The notes: generated by a model not told the origin, from the sequence alone. Positions 1 to 8,444 are shown, counted from the first letter of the stretch. The stretch: 22,500 bases of DNA from Glandiceps talaboti (GCF_964340395.1 NC_135562.1:2825134-2847633), one strand, 5' to 3'. Numbers and translations are program-made.

Positions 1-4
<4 letters not shown>

Positions 5-72
<68 letters not shown>
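5..72. repeat. (ACT)n trinucleotide microsatellite
   Basis: An uninterrupted run of the triplet ACT fills the start of the window. It lies downstream of the receptor gene's stop codon, so it is either in a long 3' UTR or intergenic. Confidence 0.95.
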
Positions 73-433
73 AACTACACTTTACAGTCGGCTCTCTTAT
101 CTCTATCACGTTTTCCAGTATAACTTATGTAAACTTACTTAAGCCTCAGTCTTTGCTATATATCTTTCGAAGTTATCATAATCTCAATATGTACAAATGT
201 GTGTATACTGTTTATACATCCATGTACTGCATTCAAGTACTATTATATATAAGCAACCACCAATTAGTCAGTGTTTTGTAGACTGAATACTAATATATAT
301 ATATAAACTATATTTATCTCCCTTCATTGAATGTTACGCCAAACGTAGCGTTTGGAATGTTGCATACATGCACGAAAATGATCGACGTTCCACAATGTTA
401 TTGGATAAGGTGCAAGATGTATTGTTGGGCTGA
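73..433 (-). other. 3' flank or 3' UTR of the receptor gene
   Basis: This stretch follows the receptor stop codon in the direction of transcription. I see no further coding potential and no AATAAA or ATTAAA on the minus strand, so the polyadenylation site probably lies beyond the left edge. It contains a perfect short hairpin at 339-355 (7-bp arms CCAAACG/CGTTTGG around TAG), which would be transcribed if the 3' UTR extends this far. Confidence 0.45.
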
Positions 434-902
434 TCAGACATACGTTTCCGCTTTTTGATAGAGAACATTATTTACCATCTGTTCTTCATCTGATTCGCTG
501 CTTGATTCGGAAGAATCGACGTCTTGTGGTGGACGGCTTGTACGCATAGGAGTCTTTTCATCTATAGTCTCACTAGAACTGTGCTCGTTTTCTTTACGAC
601 GTTTCTTACTTTTATTAACGACTGCGTACTCCGGTGGCCCATCTCCCGTCAATGGTTCGGAAGAGGCAGCTTCCTTCGTATCGCTGGCTGTACCCAAATT
701 GTCGTGTGAGCTCGAGTCATCGGGTTTGTCCCCGATGTCATGGTACGCTGGAATGTCAGTGATCGCTCTGTTTTTTGTCGAGTTGTTGGTCTTAAGTTCT
801 GCAACCACAACATCGTATTTTCCATCAACGGGCTGATCAAGTTGGTTTGCTTCAACCGTGGCCTCAGGCTCTTCTTTATCTTTTGGATGTTTATTCCTTG
901 TT
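434..902 (-). CDS. Receptor exon 7: cytoplasmic tail and stop
   Basis: The acceptor (TTTTCGTTGTACAG) ends at 903. The exon's first base completes the Lys codon begun in exon 6, and the frame runs to TGA at 434-436. It encodes residues 327-482: a basic juxtamembrane stretch (KTRNKHPKDK), then a hydrophilic, Ser/Glu/Asp-rich tail without domains. Tyrosines lie at 356 (GKYDVV), 380 (PAYHDI), 419 (PPEYAVVNKSKK), 475 (NVLYQKA) and 481. The patch KSKKRRK at about 424-430 is strongly basic, and residues 457-467 are an acidic serine tract typical of CK2 sites. The C-terminus E-T-Y-V fits the class I PDZ-ligand rule ([ST]-x-hydrophobic). No Met start is needed here: an in-frame ATG at 919 lies in the intron. 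The Y-x-x-V/I contexts could serve SH2 binding or YxxPhi endocytosis. Confidence 0.85.
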
Positions 903-3900
903 CTGTACAACGAAAACAAAAAGTAGATAAAATGTCGATATAGGTATTGGAGTTGCTTTCTTTATAGGATGTGTGAGGGCGATCTTACATCATGTACCAC
1001 AACTAGAAACATATATATTCAAGAACTTAGGAAACCACTACTAACCAGAATTGTCAACTTCCATATAAATCTTTATTTGAGCAGTCAACACATCCTTAAC
1101 CGTGTTATTATTAATTTTATTGAAATATACACCCTTCACATAATAAAGGTATTATGAATCACCTTAAACATCAATACTAATGTTTCTTGTTTAATTCTTG
1201 TAACCTGCCACTACAAAGTCAGTCTCAGACTATCTGGTGTATCTTTTCTATGTTGTATGACAATCAGAAACATATAATTAATAAATATATGACACTAGAG
1301 TTCCCCTGGAAACGTTTCAATCACAAACCGTGGCAGAACCCTAGCCTATGAAATCGATGTTAGAGTGTTGACATATAGTATTCCATACAGCCTTGTATGT
1401 TGTTGTGTTGTTGGTTTTTACAACGACGACCAGTTCGCTAAAGCCTTCCCTGACGTTCTAGCTACATGTACCAATTTGTTGTGACACTCTCCACCCAAAG
1501 GAAATGATTAATATTTGATGTGATACTAAACTGTAAGATACGTTGTGTCGCTCCGCCCTCACCGGTGAGATGGGTTGACTAATGTGTGAGGGCGCCCCGT
1601 CACGGCGTACCTTACGGCAAACTAATGTAATACTTACTTGATGAAAAGTACAGTGAATAAGATAATAATTGCTATTAACAATACACTGCCAACAATCAGT
1701 CCCTGTATGGTTCCTGTAAATAGTCAACAGAATGTATAAGTCAATAAAATTATTGATAAGACCAGCAGTAACTTAACAAGGAGTTGGTTATCATTCACCC
1801 GATCCAAAAACTTTAATTTAGTCCGGTAGAGGACTGCTAATCCTGTACATGTGAAACAGTGGGATCAGCATTTTGACAGCTAAAGGGCATGAGTCAATAA
1901 AAGTACTCAAACTCCGGCTTCACTTTTTCACACCATGGTCTACAAAAACACTTATCAATACCTCAGACCACTAACGAAGTCAATACCAATCAGCTGTTAA
2001 CATCTCAGTTCCGTTAGAATATTCTCTATTTAAACCCAATAGTAGAGGTTTTGATTATGTAAAGTAACTTAGTTTTGCTTTTGTCTGCGTTGCCATGGCA
2101 CTAGTATAACAAAGAAACAATTTTACCTTGATTCTTAAGACGTATATATGTTGCTAAGCAACAACATTATCGTGGTATGCTTATTGTTAATTGTCGAAGG
2201 GATTTGTTTCTTTAATAACCAAATCATTATTGTTAAAAAAATAACGTACTTAACAATAACGGTCGCTATTGACTCGAGAAACTTTCAAATAAGCAAACTG
2301 AAATTGTTATTTTTGCAGAGCGGCCGTAGTGTACTGTATTTGGCAAGCGGCCTCAACGACTTGATTATTTTATCGTGTTGAGGGCGCGCTCCAGCGTGAC
2401 AAGTGATGATATTGTGATATCGAATATTCATTACAGTATAAAGAAGTACTTGAACTCAAACTCTGTTGCCGACGTCTGCATTTAGTAGTACTGACAGTGT
2501 GTAGTGACGTCACTGTGTAGTGACGTCAGTGTGTAGTGACGTCAGTGTGTAGTGACGTCAGTTTGTAGTGACGACGAGCATTTGTGATATATAACAGATA
2601 GTAAGAAAAATCGAGACAACTTCACAAATCAGATTGCTCGAGTTTTGGATTTAAGGACAACTTGAAGATTCATTCTGTTTATTGACACAAATTTGAATTT
2701 TGACAAATTAAATGTTCAAAAAAACCACCAATTTTATGAAATTCTTAACTTACCTTTGGTGAGGCCACCCGATGACGTCACTTCCACGGCTGAAAAATAC
2801 AAAAATTTGATTAGATTAATATTTTAAATTTAAATAATTTCATACAAAGTTTTCTTTCAATTGTATAAATAATAATATGATTTTTTTTCTTCAAAATCGA
2901 AAGAAAATATAGTGTACACTTCGTATTGATGTTTTAGAAACGATTATTACGTATGCATAAATTCGTCGACACGTCACTGCTCGAAGATTTGTAAATACAA
3001 TGACATCTTGAATTTTTAAACTTATTATTTATCATTTTAGAAAAGACACCGAAATTTCATCAAATCGGGATACTATATTAAAAATTGAGATGAATCCATA
3101 AATTTAAGCTTTCATCAAAACTATCCAAGTCGAAATCTTCGTTAATATAAAATGAGTGGCCAATTGTGCGATATAAAAAATGGACTTCTCACCTTCGTAA
3201 TGGACAACAAACCCTCTATCTTCTGTGCCACTGTTAGAATGAAAGATGAGGAGAACCCTGGATGATGTTGAATTGACTGAATCTGGTAGTATTCCATTGG
3301 TGTATTGATTGCCTTCAATCCGTGTGAGTACTGGGTCGCTATTGGAGGCACCATCACGAAACTCCACCCAATCATTAGAATCCATACTTAGCTCAAACAT
3401 CGAAAAATGTACCCTGATTTTGTTATTTCTGTCAACTTCAAGTAACCATTGACAGTCTGAGTTAGGTGGATATGTACCAGGGAATCCTGGAGAAACTACA
3501 GTTCCTGAATCAGGTGTTTCCATGGCAGCCGGAGTTGGTGTGATAACAAGATTGGGTGGCTGACCACAACTACCATACCGTGCTGGAGAGGGAGAAAACA
3601 TATATTGATGCACGTGCACCTTTGCTAAAGACTCATAATGACTAAGCCATTTATTTAGTTTTGGTAGTCGGTTAGTTTACGACAAAATCTGGCAATGTTG
3701 TCAACGTCGCTATATCATCAAAGTTTACAGGGCCGGCGAACGGAGTGTCCGTTAAACGTTGCCGTAAATTAAGAGGCTAGCAGTGGTTTACGACGATGTA
3801 CGAGATCTGTGGCTACGCCTACGTACGCTGTGCTCGTTATCTCAGAAACGGGCACAGCATGGACATAGATCAAAATGACGTAGTAAACTACATGTATGAC

Positions 3901-4956
3901 AACTAATTCGTTGAAATGGTGAAAATTAATATGTACACAGTATTAAATGACGATAATCATTAAGAAGTACATTGTTACACACATTGTCAAGTCGTACACA
4001 CTTTTATATTACATTTTTTCGAAATAAAATTATGAAATTATAAACGTAGTCGAAATGTGTCTGCCAAGAAAAGGACATCTTACAAATGGCTAGCCACTGA
4101 TTTCACTTTAACAACATTAATTTAATAGATTTTGACTGTGTAGCCATGGAGATAGAAAGTCTTCCATTTTATGAGTCAAATATTCAGTTTCTTGAATTGC
4201 GAAAAAAGTTAACAATTCTACTGAATAAGATGGTGGAGAGATATAAATAGTGAAGAACTTACTATCATAGACACTAATGAAATCATATCCACCGCATGCC
4301 TGATTGGGGTTGCCTCCACACTTTGAGTCACATTCCGCGTTTTCATACGGAGAAATTGTCATTCCTGTGACGTCATTGCTGCAGTAACATTCCCGAGAAC
4401 GCATTAAAGCGCCGAATACATGGTCGATACTTCGGCAATATTCGGTACATTTCTCGATTGTCATTGCAGAAATGATGTATTTCCAACTGCCTTCAGGAAA
4501 GGACGGGTTATTACCAGGAAAACAACCAAGGTATCCTGGAACTGATAATATGGGAAAAAAGCCATAGTTGAAAGAATAACTGACAAACATGATGAACTTT
4601 AAATCAAAACGTTGCATACGTTGTAAGATTATTAGAAAACATAAATTTAAGAGTTCTTGCAGTGTGGTATTTAGGGCTACTTGCCACTATTTCACTATTA
4701 CATCAATTTGAACACTCACATGACGTCATGATTGACTCACGATATGAAGGGGTGTTTATCTATAGACAGTGGAGAAGTCCATTGTCTATGGTTTGTCCCT
4801 ATTTGAAGGATTTGAGTTTCGCTATTGTATTATTAATATTGGGCAGTGACGTGTAATTTTCATACATGAATTTATCACAGTGCACGTGAATGAATGACAT
4901 TAATGTAACAACGGGAACAACAGCGTACAATATCTAATACTACTATAATGGGATTG

Positions 4957-5002
<46 letters not shown>

Positions 5003-6347
5003 GTCATTGAGAATGACATAGTCCCCGCTATAATTGGGTTTTAAGGAATTATCACTACTCTGATCACGCAACAACATTTGTGAACCTAAAACAAACAGAC
5101 TTAGATATGTTGTGTGTGCTTGTTGGACATGGAATATGCCTCCAACAATAAAGGATTGGTTGGGTATGGGGGATCATATCACAATGAAAATGGAGTCTGA
5201 GTTATGGCTTTGGACATGGAAAATTCACAAACAAAATGGCTGCCAGGCAGCCATATTGGATCGTATCACGACGAAAATGGATAGGCACATGTATGTCATA
5301 TAACACTGTCCTAATACCAACTTTGAATGAGATCTGTTCAAGCATGTCTTAGTAATGGCTTTGGACATGGAAAATTCACAAACAAAATGGCTGCCAGGCA
5401 GCCATATTGGATCGTATCACGACGAAAATGGATATGCACATGTATGTCATAGAGTACTGTCCTAATACCAACTCTGAATGAGATCTGTTAAAGCATGTCT
5501 GAGTTATGGCTTTGGACATGAAAATTCGCAAACAAAATGGCTGCTAGGCGGCCATATTGGATCGTATCATGACAACAATGAATATGCACATGTATGTCAT
5601 AGAACACTGTCCTAATGCCAACTCTGAATGAGATCTGTTAAAGCATGTCTGAGTTATGGCTTTAGACAGGGAAAATTCGCAAACAAAATGGTTGAAAAGA
5701 AATAGTTCAGTTACAGTAATAAAAAACCCAGAAACTATAAAAAGAAGTTTGACGTTGTAAAGTTGGACAAATGCATACTCCAAATACAATCTGCTACTCA
5801 ATATAGTTACAGAACAGGTATGGTATTCGAGGATCACGTGACATACATGACCTTTGACACTAAGTATTACGCCCTGCCGACAGGTTTGTCCTCGAAATTA
5901 TTTACACAGTGTCTACTAATCACGCAGTGGCTATTTTATCACATGTATCATTGTTGTTAACTTAATGTAGCTATGACTGTGTTTATTTTATTTTGTTATC
6001 ATTGCTATTTAATATTTTTGAGTCTGACATTCAGATCCACTTGAGCTGATTGTACACAGTGTCAGTGAAACTTTCATGTTCAGTCAACTGAAATATTTAA
6101 TTTTGGGATACACTTATGTATGGATGCTAGGAAGAAATAATGAAATCAAAATTTGGCAACTAGACTGTCATCTCAGTAATAAAGAAGTGTTGATACTGAC
6201 CGAACTGCCTGCAAACGACATCCGCATCCTTCATATCCCAGCCATTATTACATATCAAGCCTCTCTGGCCATTGTAGCCAATTTCAACTCGTCCTTCGAA
6301 GGGTACACGTGAACCAGTAAGATAAACGTCTGTAAAAAAATATATCT

Positions 6348-6438
<91 letters not shown>

Positions 6439-6660
6439 ACACACACGGATTGAGCCATTGATAGATGGCTATCAATAGCAATCTAAATAAAACAAGAATC
6501 AGATGTCATATGAATGAATGAATGAATGAATGAATGAATGAATGAATGAATGAATGAATGAATGAATGAATTAATGAATGAATGAATGAATGAATGAATG
6601 AATGAATGAATGAATGAATGAATAATGAGTGAGTGAGTGAGTGAGTGAGTGAGTGAGTGA

Positions 6661-6697
<37 letters not shown>

Positions 6698-7814
6698 TGT
6701 GTGTGAATGTCAGTCAGTCAGTCAGTCAGTCAGTCAGGCAGTCACTCACTCACTCACTCACTCACTCACTCACTCACTCACTCACTCACTCACTCACTCA
6801 CTCACTCACTCACTCACTCACTCACTCACTCACTCACTCACTCACTCACTCAATCAATGTAATTTTTTGTATTTTGTATATCTTCTATGTGTGCGATCAT
6901 TCACCTATCTCTTTACCTATGTCTCTATGTCTCTATCTGTATCTGAACGCCAATTTGACATCAATCTACTATACGTGCTCTTTTACAAAATGTTTAAATA
7001 ATTCATCCTTTAATCATATGCTTCTAGTAGATAACTTGTATTAACACTAATACACAGCACTACTACTGAAGTACCATTTCCTCCATGCCAACGCAAAAAT
7101 GTTGTTATAACGTTCCCCTGTTGTAACATTCCATAGTTATGAAGGACGTGTACACATTGAACGAACTGTACAGGTTACCTGTAGTTGCCTGGGTGATCAA
7201 AGTCCAATTGCATTTAGATCAATTTACAAAAAAAATACACGACTAGAGAAGGCACGTATTTCATATTATACGTTAAAGAACACGGGCTGATAAATTCAGC
7301 AATTATTGAATTTCAACATTTTTTTTTCTATAAATGAGCATTTTATCATCACTTCCGCATTTTTTACGACATTTTTACGACATTTTTGTTTCTTTATCGG
7401 CCAATCTGCGTTCACTGAGAACAAGGACATTTACAAACGGACGCTAGGTCGACATTATTCTGTGTACACGGCGTTCACATTACAGTATTTCCTAAGTAAT
7501 AAGTTTTACGTGTAATTATGTTCATGTTTGCTGGGACCACACATCGCAGTGGCGTCCATCTTGATATTATACATGGTATGATAGTATTGATGCCATTGTC
7601 TTTACCAGAACCACGTTGAAGTCACTCTTGTGAACGATCGGTCGGAATGGACACTCGTCGGGGGGAAAGGTTAATATAAGTTTTCCGGTGACGGATCTAA
7701 ATGTCATGAAAATTAATGGTGTTAGCTATACATATTATACATACCTGTACCATCTTCCTGTGCATGTGTTCCGCCTTGCAGGACAAGAATAAAACACACG
7801 ATAAGGTAAACCAT
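434..7814 (-). CDS. Single-pass SRCR(half)-WSC-CUB receptor, seven exons
   Basis: Gene model built by joining 7745-7814, 6201-6329, 4263-4541, 3193-3582, 2754-2789, 1638-1713 and 434-902 on the minus strand. The joined frame is open for 1449 nt and gives 482 residues. Rough order: signal peptide 1-18, SRCR N-terminal half 24-66, WSC 67-159, CUB 160-289, short stalk 290-305, transmembrane helix 306-326, cytoplasmic tail 327-482. Introns follow GT-AG. The first five junctions are phase 1 and the last is phase 2, as expected for exon-shuffled ectodomains. SRCR, WSC and CUB domains are known for ligand, carbohydrate and protein binding, so a cell-surface recognition or scavenger role is likely. 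The ligand is unknown. The tail suggests phosphotyrosine signalling and PDZ anchoring. I do not recognise a named orthologue. An additional exon between the SRCR and WSC exons cannot be excluded. Confidence 0.82.
903..1637 (-). other. Receptor intron 6
   Basis: Begins with GTAAGTA after 1638 and ends with TTGTACAG at 903. No coding exon is visible inside. It contains a 9-bp inverted repeat, CGCCCTCAC at 1554-1562 against GTGAGGGCG at 1586-1594, close to the donor. Otherwise it is unremarkable AT-rich sequence. Confidence 0.75.
1638..1713 (-). CDS. Receptor exon 6: transmembrane helix
   Basis: A 76-nt exon between acceptor TATTTACAG and donor GTAAGTA. It enters in phase 1 and leaves in phase 2. 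It encodes G-T-I-Q followed by an uninterrupted hydrophobic helix, GLIVGSVLLIAIIILFTVLF plus Ile (residues 306-326), directly before the basic residues of exon 7. That is the positive-inside rule for a type I membrane protein. The phase fits exon 5 upstream and exon 7 downstream exactly, which is strong support for the model because the exon is too short to stand out on its own. Confidence 0.88.
1714..2753 (-). other. Receptor intron 5
   Basis: An intron of about 1 kb from donor GTAAGTTAAG (after 2754) to acceptor TTTACAG (before 1713). No exon is visible. It carries a 16-bp minisatellite with perfect TGACGTCA palindromes (see 2497-2576). Confidence 0.75.
2497..2576. repeat. 16-bp CRE-containing minisatellite
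   Basis: Unit TGACGTCAGTGTGTAG in a strict 16-bp register. Perfect TGACGTCA octamers (the CREB/ATF palindrome) start at 2505, 2521, 2537 and 2553, and a fifth, degraded copy (TGACGACG) starts at 2569. It lies in intron 5 of the receptor gene. An enhancer role is possible but is inference only. Confidence 0.9.
2754..2789 (-). CDS. Receptor exon 5: 36-nt stalk micro-exon
   Basis: A 36-nt exon bounded by TTTTTCAG and GTAAGTT, phase 1-1. It encodes A-V-E-V-T-S-S-G-G-L-T-K, a Ser/Thr/Gly-rich spacer between the CUB domain and the membrane helix. The length is divisible by three and the phases match both neighbours, so the exon could be skipped without changing the frame. It also contains a TGACGTCA octamer at 2773-2780. 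Confidence 0.78.
2790..3192 (-). other. Receptor intron 4
   Basis: AT-rich intron between donor GTGAGAAG and acceptor TTTTTCAG. Nothing else is recognised in it. Confidence 0.75.
3193..3582 (-). CDS. Receptor exon 4: CUB domain
   Basis: A 390-nt phase 1-1 exon between acceptor TTCTCCCTCTCCAG and donor GTGAGAAG. The CUB signature is clear: SCGQ at the start, then SPGFPGTYPPNSDCQW, the beta-strand IRVHFSMFELS, DWVEFRDG, VLLIFHSNSG and GFVVHYEG at the end. A short linker (residues about 168-182, rich in Pro, Thr and Ala) precedes the SPGFP strand. Only the first conserved disulfide pair (SC-G and DCQW) is present. The second pair, normally just before the DxVExRDG strand and in the later CG, is replaced by Asn (SNDW) and Glu (IEGN). 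One N-glycosylation sequon (NST) is visible. CUB domains mediate protein or carbohydrate binding, many of them calcium-dependent. The calcium-site Glu expected after FEL is Ser here. Confidence 0.9.
3583..4262 (-). other. Receptor intron 3
   Basis: Intron from donor GTAAGTTC to acceptor CTCCCTCTCCAG. No exon, RNA gene or sizeable repeat is recognised. Confidence 0.75.
4263..4541 (-). CDS. Receptor exon 3: WSC domain
   Basis: A phase 1-1 exon with donor GTAAGTT at 4262-4256. Two AG acceptors lie six bases apart: TATCAG puts the start at 4541, CCAG at 4535. Both keep the frame and differ by two residues (V-P); I list the first AG. The protein reads GYLGCFPG, then MTIEKCTEYCR, FGALMRSRECYCSN, ECDSKCGGNPNQACGG and FISVYD. 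That gives all eight cysteines of the WSC domain in the canonical spacing, with the terminal CxGNxxQxCGG and xSVY block. WSC domains are putative carbohydrate-binding modules, known from yeast cell-wall stress sensors, polycystin-1 and Kremen. The domain is complete and ends at the exon edge. Confidence 0.92.
4957..5002. repeat. (ACA)n trinucleotide microsatellite
   Basis: A perfect run of ACA triplets, 46 bp, in receptor intron 2. No coding role. Confidence 0.95.
5166..5690. repeat. 150-bp tandem repeat, about 3.5 copies
   Basis: The marker GTTATGGCTTTGGACATGG and its close variants recur near 5201, 5352, 5503 and 5653, a period of 150-151 bp. Copies 1 to 3 are near full length. A partial, diverged unit precedes them (5166-5200) and a truncated unit ends near 5690. 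Each full unit carries an inverted repeat, ATGGCTGCC-A-GGCAGCCAT (one arm changed in copy 3), followed by ATTGGATCGTATCA. The ORFs through it are not conserved between copies and look non-coding. Confidence 0.9.
6201..6329 (-). CDS. Receptor exon 2: N-terminal half of an SRCR domain
   Basis: A 129-nt phase 1-1 exon between acceptor TTTTTTTACAG and donor GTCAGTATC. It encodes DVYLTGSRVPFEGRVEIGYN, then GQRGLICNNGWDMKDADVVC and RQF. This follows the SRCR pattern VRLxGSxxxxEGRVEVxxxGxWGTVCDDxWDxxDAxVVCRQLG, with both cysteines of this half, the WD and the DAxVVCRQ block. The usual Trp of WGTVC is Arg. The exon stops exactly at CRQ(F/L)G, which is the usual place for an intron in two-exon (group A type) SRCR domains, but no second-half exon follows before the WSC exon. 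Direct splicing to exon 3 keeps the frame. Confidence 0.87.
6350..6436. repeat. (TA)n microsatellite beside an acceptor site
   Basis: 87 bp of pure TA. On the transcribed strand it ends about 20 nt before the exon 2 acceptor, so it sits where the branch point would be expected. Confidence 0.95.
6511..6852. repeat. Compound microsatellite TGAA/GAGT/GT/CAGT/TCAC
   Basis: Five blocks in a row: (TGAA)n 6511-6623 with one interruption near 6571, (GAGT)n 6627-6666, (GT)n 6665-6695, (CAGT)n 6711-6737 and (TCAC)n 6742-6852. The GAGT and TCAC blocks are reverse complements of one another. Long ORFs through this array are repeat artefacts. Confidence 0.95.
7745..7814 (-). CDS. Receptor exon 1: start codon and signal peptide
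   Basis: The ATG is at 7812-7814 and the donor is GTATGTATA below 7745. It encodes MVYLIVCFILVLQGGTHA then QEDGT, a textbook secretory signal: short n-region, hydrophobic core YLIVCFILVL, and a likely cleavage after T-H-A. The exon ends in phase 1, which matches exon 2 exactly (the last G plus AC gives Asp). A possible acceptor (CCCATTCAG) lies 10 nt upstream of the ATG, so a 5' UTR intron is possible. The signal peptide fits the type I topology implied by the C-terminal membrane helix. Confidence 0.82.
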
Positions 7815-8156
7815 AATCTCTGGCTGAATGGGAGATTTGAACCAACCGTAAAATTGATTGAAACCGCTGGTCTTGAGTATTAGTATTAAAGATAGCTGTA
7901 CTAGTAATTAATAATATACCGGCATACGATAAATTGAGTTGATACTACTTAAAACAGGCCACGCTTCAGCAGCAACTTACACAGGGTGCCTGTCCGCACA
8001 TACACAAGTATAGTGTGACGATAGTAAATTATCAAAAAATGCGACGTAACCGCGTTCGTGACCCGTCACTTCAGTATGCCCACCTTAAGAACTATGTACA
8101 CAAACGCCATTCTTTAGAGATTACGTCACCATATTATTCAAATAAATAAGGTGATG
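7815..8156. other. Putative 5' flank of the receptor gene
   Basis: Upstream of the receptor start on the minus strand. A TATATTATTA stretch lies near 7910-7919 and is the only weak core-promoter candidate I see. No RNA gene or coding exon is evident. Confidence 0.3.
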
Positions 8157-8342
8157 TTAAGCTAAGGAACGAACTCTGTATACAATGTATATCAATACTG
8201 ATGAAATTTTATACCTGGTATGCGCAGTCGCATTGTCGTGCAATAAAACAAATTGTAACAGGTAGATTTTAGATTTATCGGGTCGCCAAAAGAATTTCAT
8301 GCAATTTATAACTCCTATATACCACGTCATGATGATACACAC
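8157..8342 (-). pseudogene. Possible Tc1/mariner transposase relic
   Basis: The minus-strand frame at 8193-8255 reads FVLLHDNATAHTRYKISSVL. This resembles the block around the second catalytic Asp of Tc1/mariner (DDE/D) transposases, usually hxxHDNAxxHxA. Downstream, the expected WxxLxHPPYSPDLAPxD block is missing and the frame stops at once. Upstream residues do not look like transposase. I saw no terminal inverted repeats nearby. If real, this is a very small, dead fragment; the match rests on about ten residues. Confidence 0.4.
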
Positions 8343-8435
8343 ACTCCCGTAAATAAGTCAGAAGGCCAGCATCTTATATTTGTTTGAATTGTTCTAAGTA
8401 ATGTGTCAGTGATCTGATTAGTTTTCAAAAATGAA

Positions 8436-8444
8436 GTATGTATG

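Larger units (their letters stand above)
4542..6200 (-). other. Receptor intron 2 (SRCR to WSC)
   Basis: The second half of an SRCR domain is expected here but no matching exon was found on the minus strand: there is no GxGxIWLDxVxC block or EDAGVxC block. The intron holds an (ACA)n microsatellite, a 150-bp tandem repeat, and a TGACGTCA octamer at 4721-4728. Confidence 0.6.
6330..7744 (-). other. Receptor intron 1
   Basis: Runs from donor GTATGTATA (below 7745) to acceptor TTTTTTTACAG at 6330. Much of the half nearer exon 2 is microsatellite: (TA)n at 6350-6436, then a compound array at 6511-6852. The rest (about 6853-7744) shows no exon I can support. Confidence 0.75.

Noticed and set aside
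524-943. Plus-strand and alternative minus-strand ORFs over the receptor tail exon
   Set aside because: They are shadows of the minus-strand exon 434-902, which has a matching acceptor, correct phase and a biologically sensible tail.
5220-5570. PIWLPGS in the minus frame of the satellite, resembling the GPIWLDDVxC block of SRCR
   Set aside because: It comes from the repeated GGCAGCCATATTGG. The following Asp, Val and Cys pattern is absent and copies carry different frames.
5544-5837. 97-codon minus-strand ORF crossing the end of the 150-bp satellite
   Set aside because: Frame not conserved between repeat units and no recognisable domain; hydrophobic stretches reflect AT-rich composition.
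6255-7044. Long ORFs of Tyr-Ile, Cys-Val and Ser-Gln-type low-complexity repeats on both strands
   Set aside because: They are direct translations of (TA)n, (GT)n, (CAGT)n and (TCAC)n microsatellites and occur in several frames at once.
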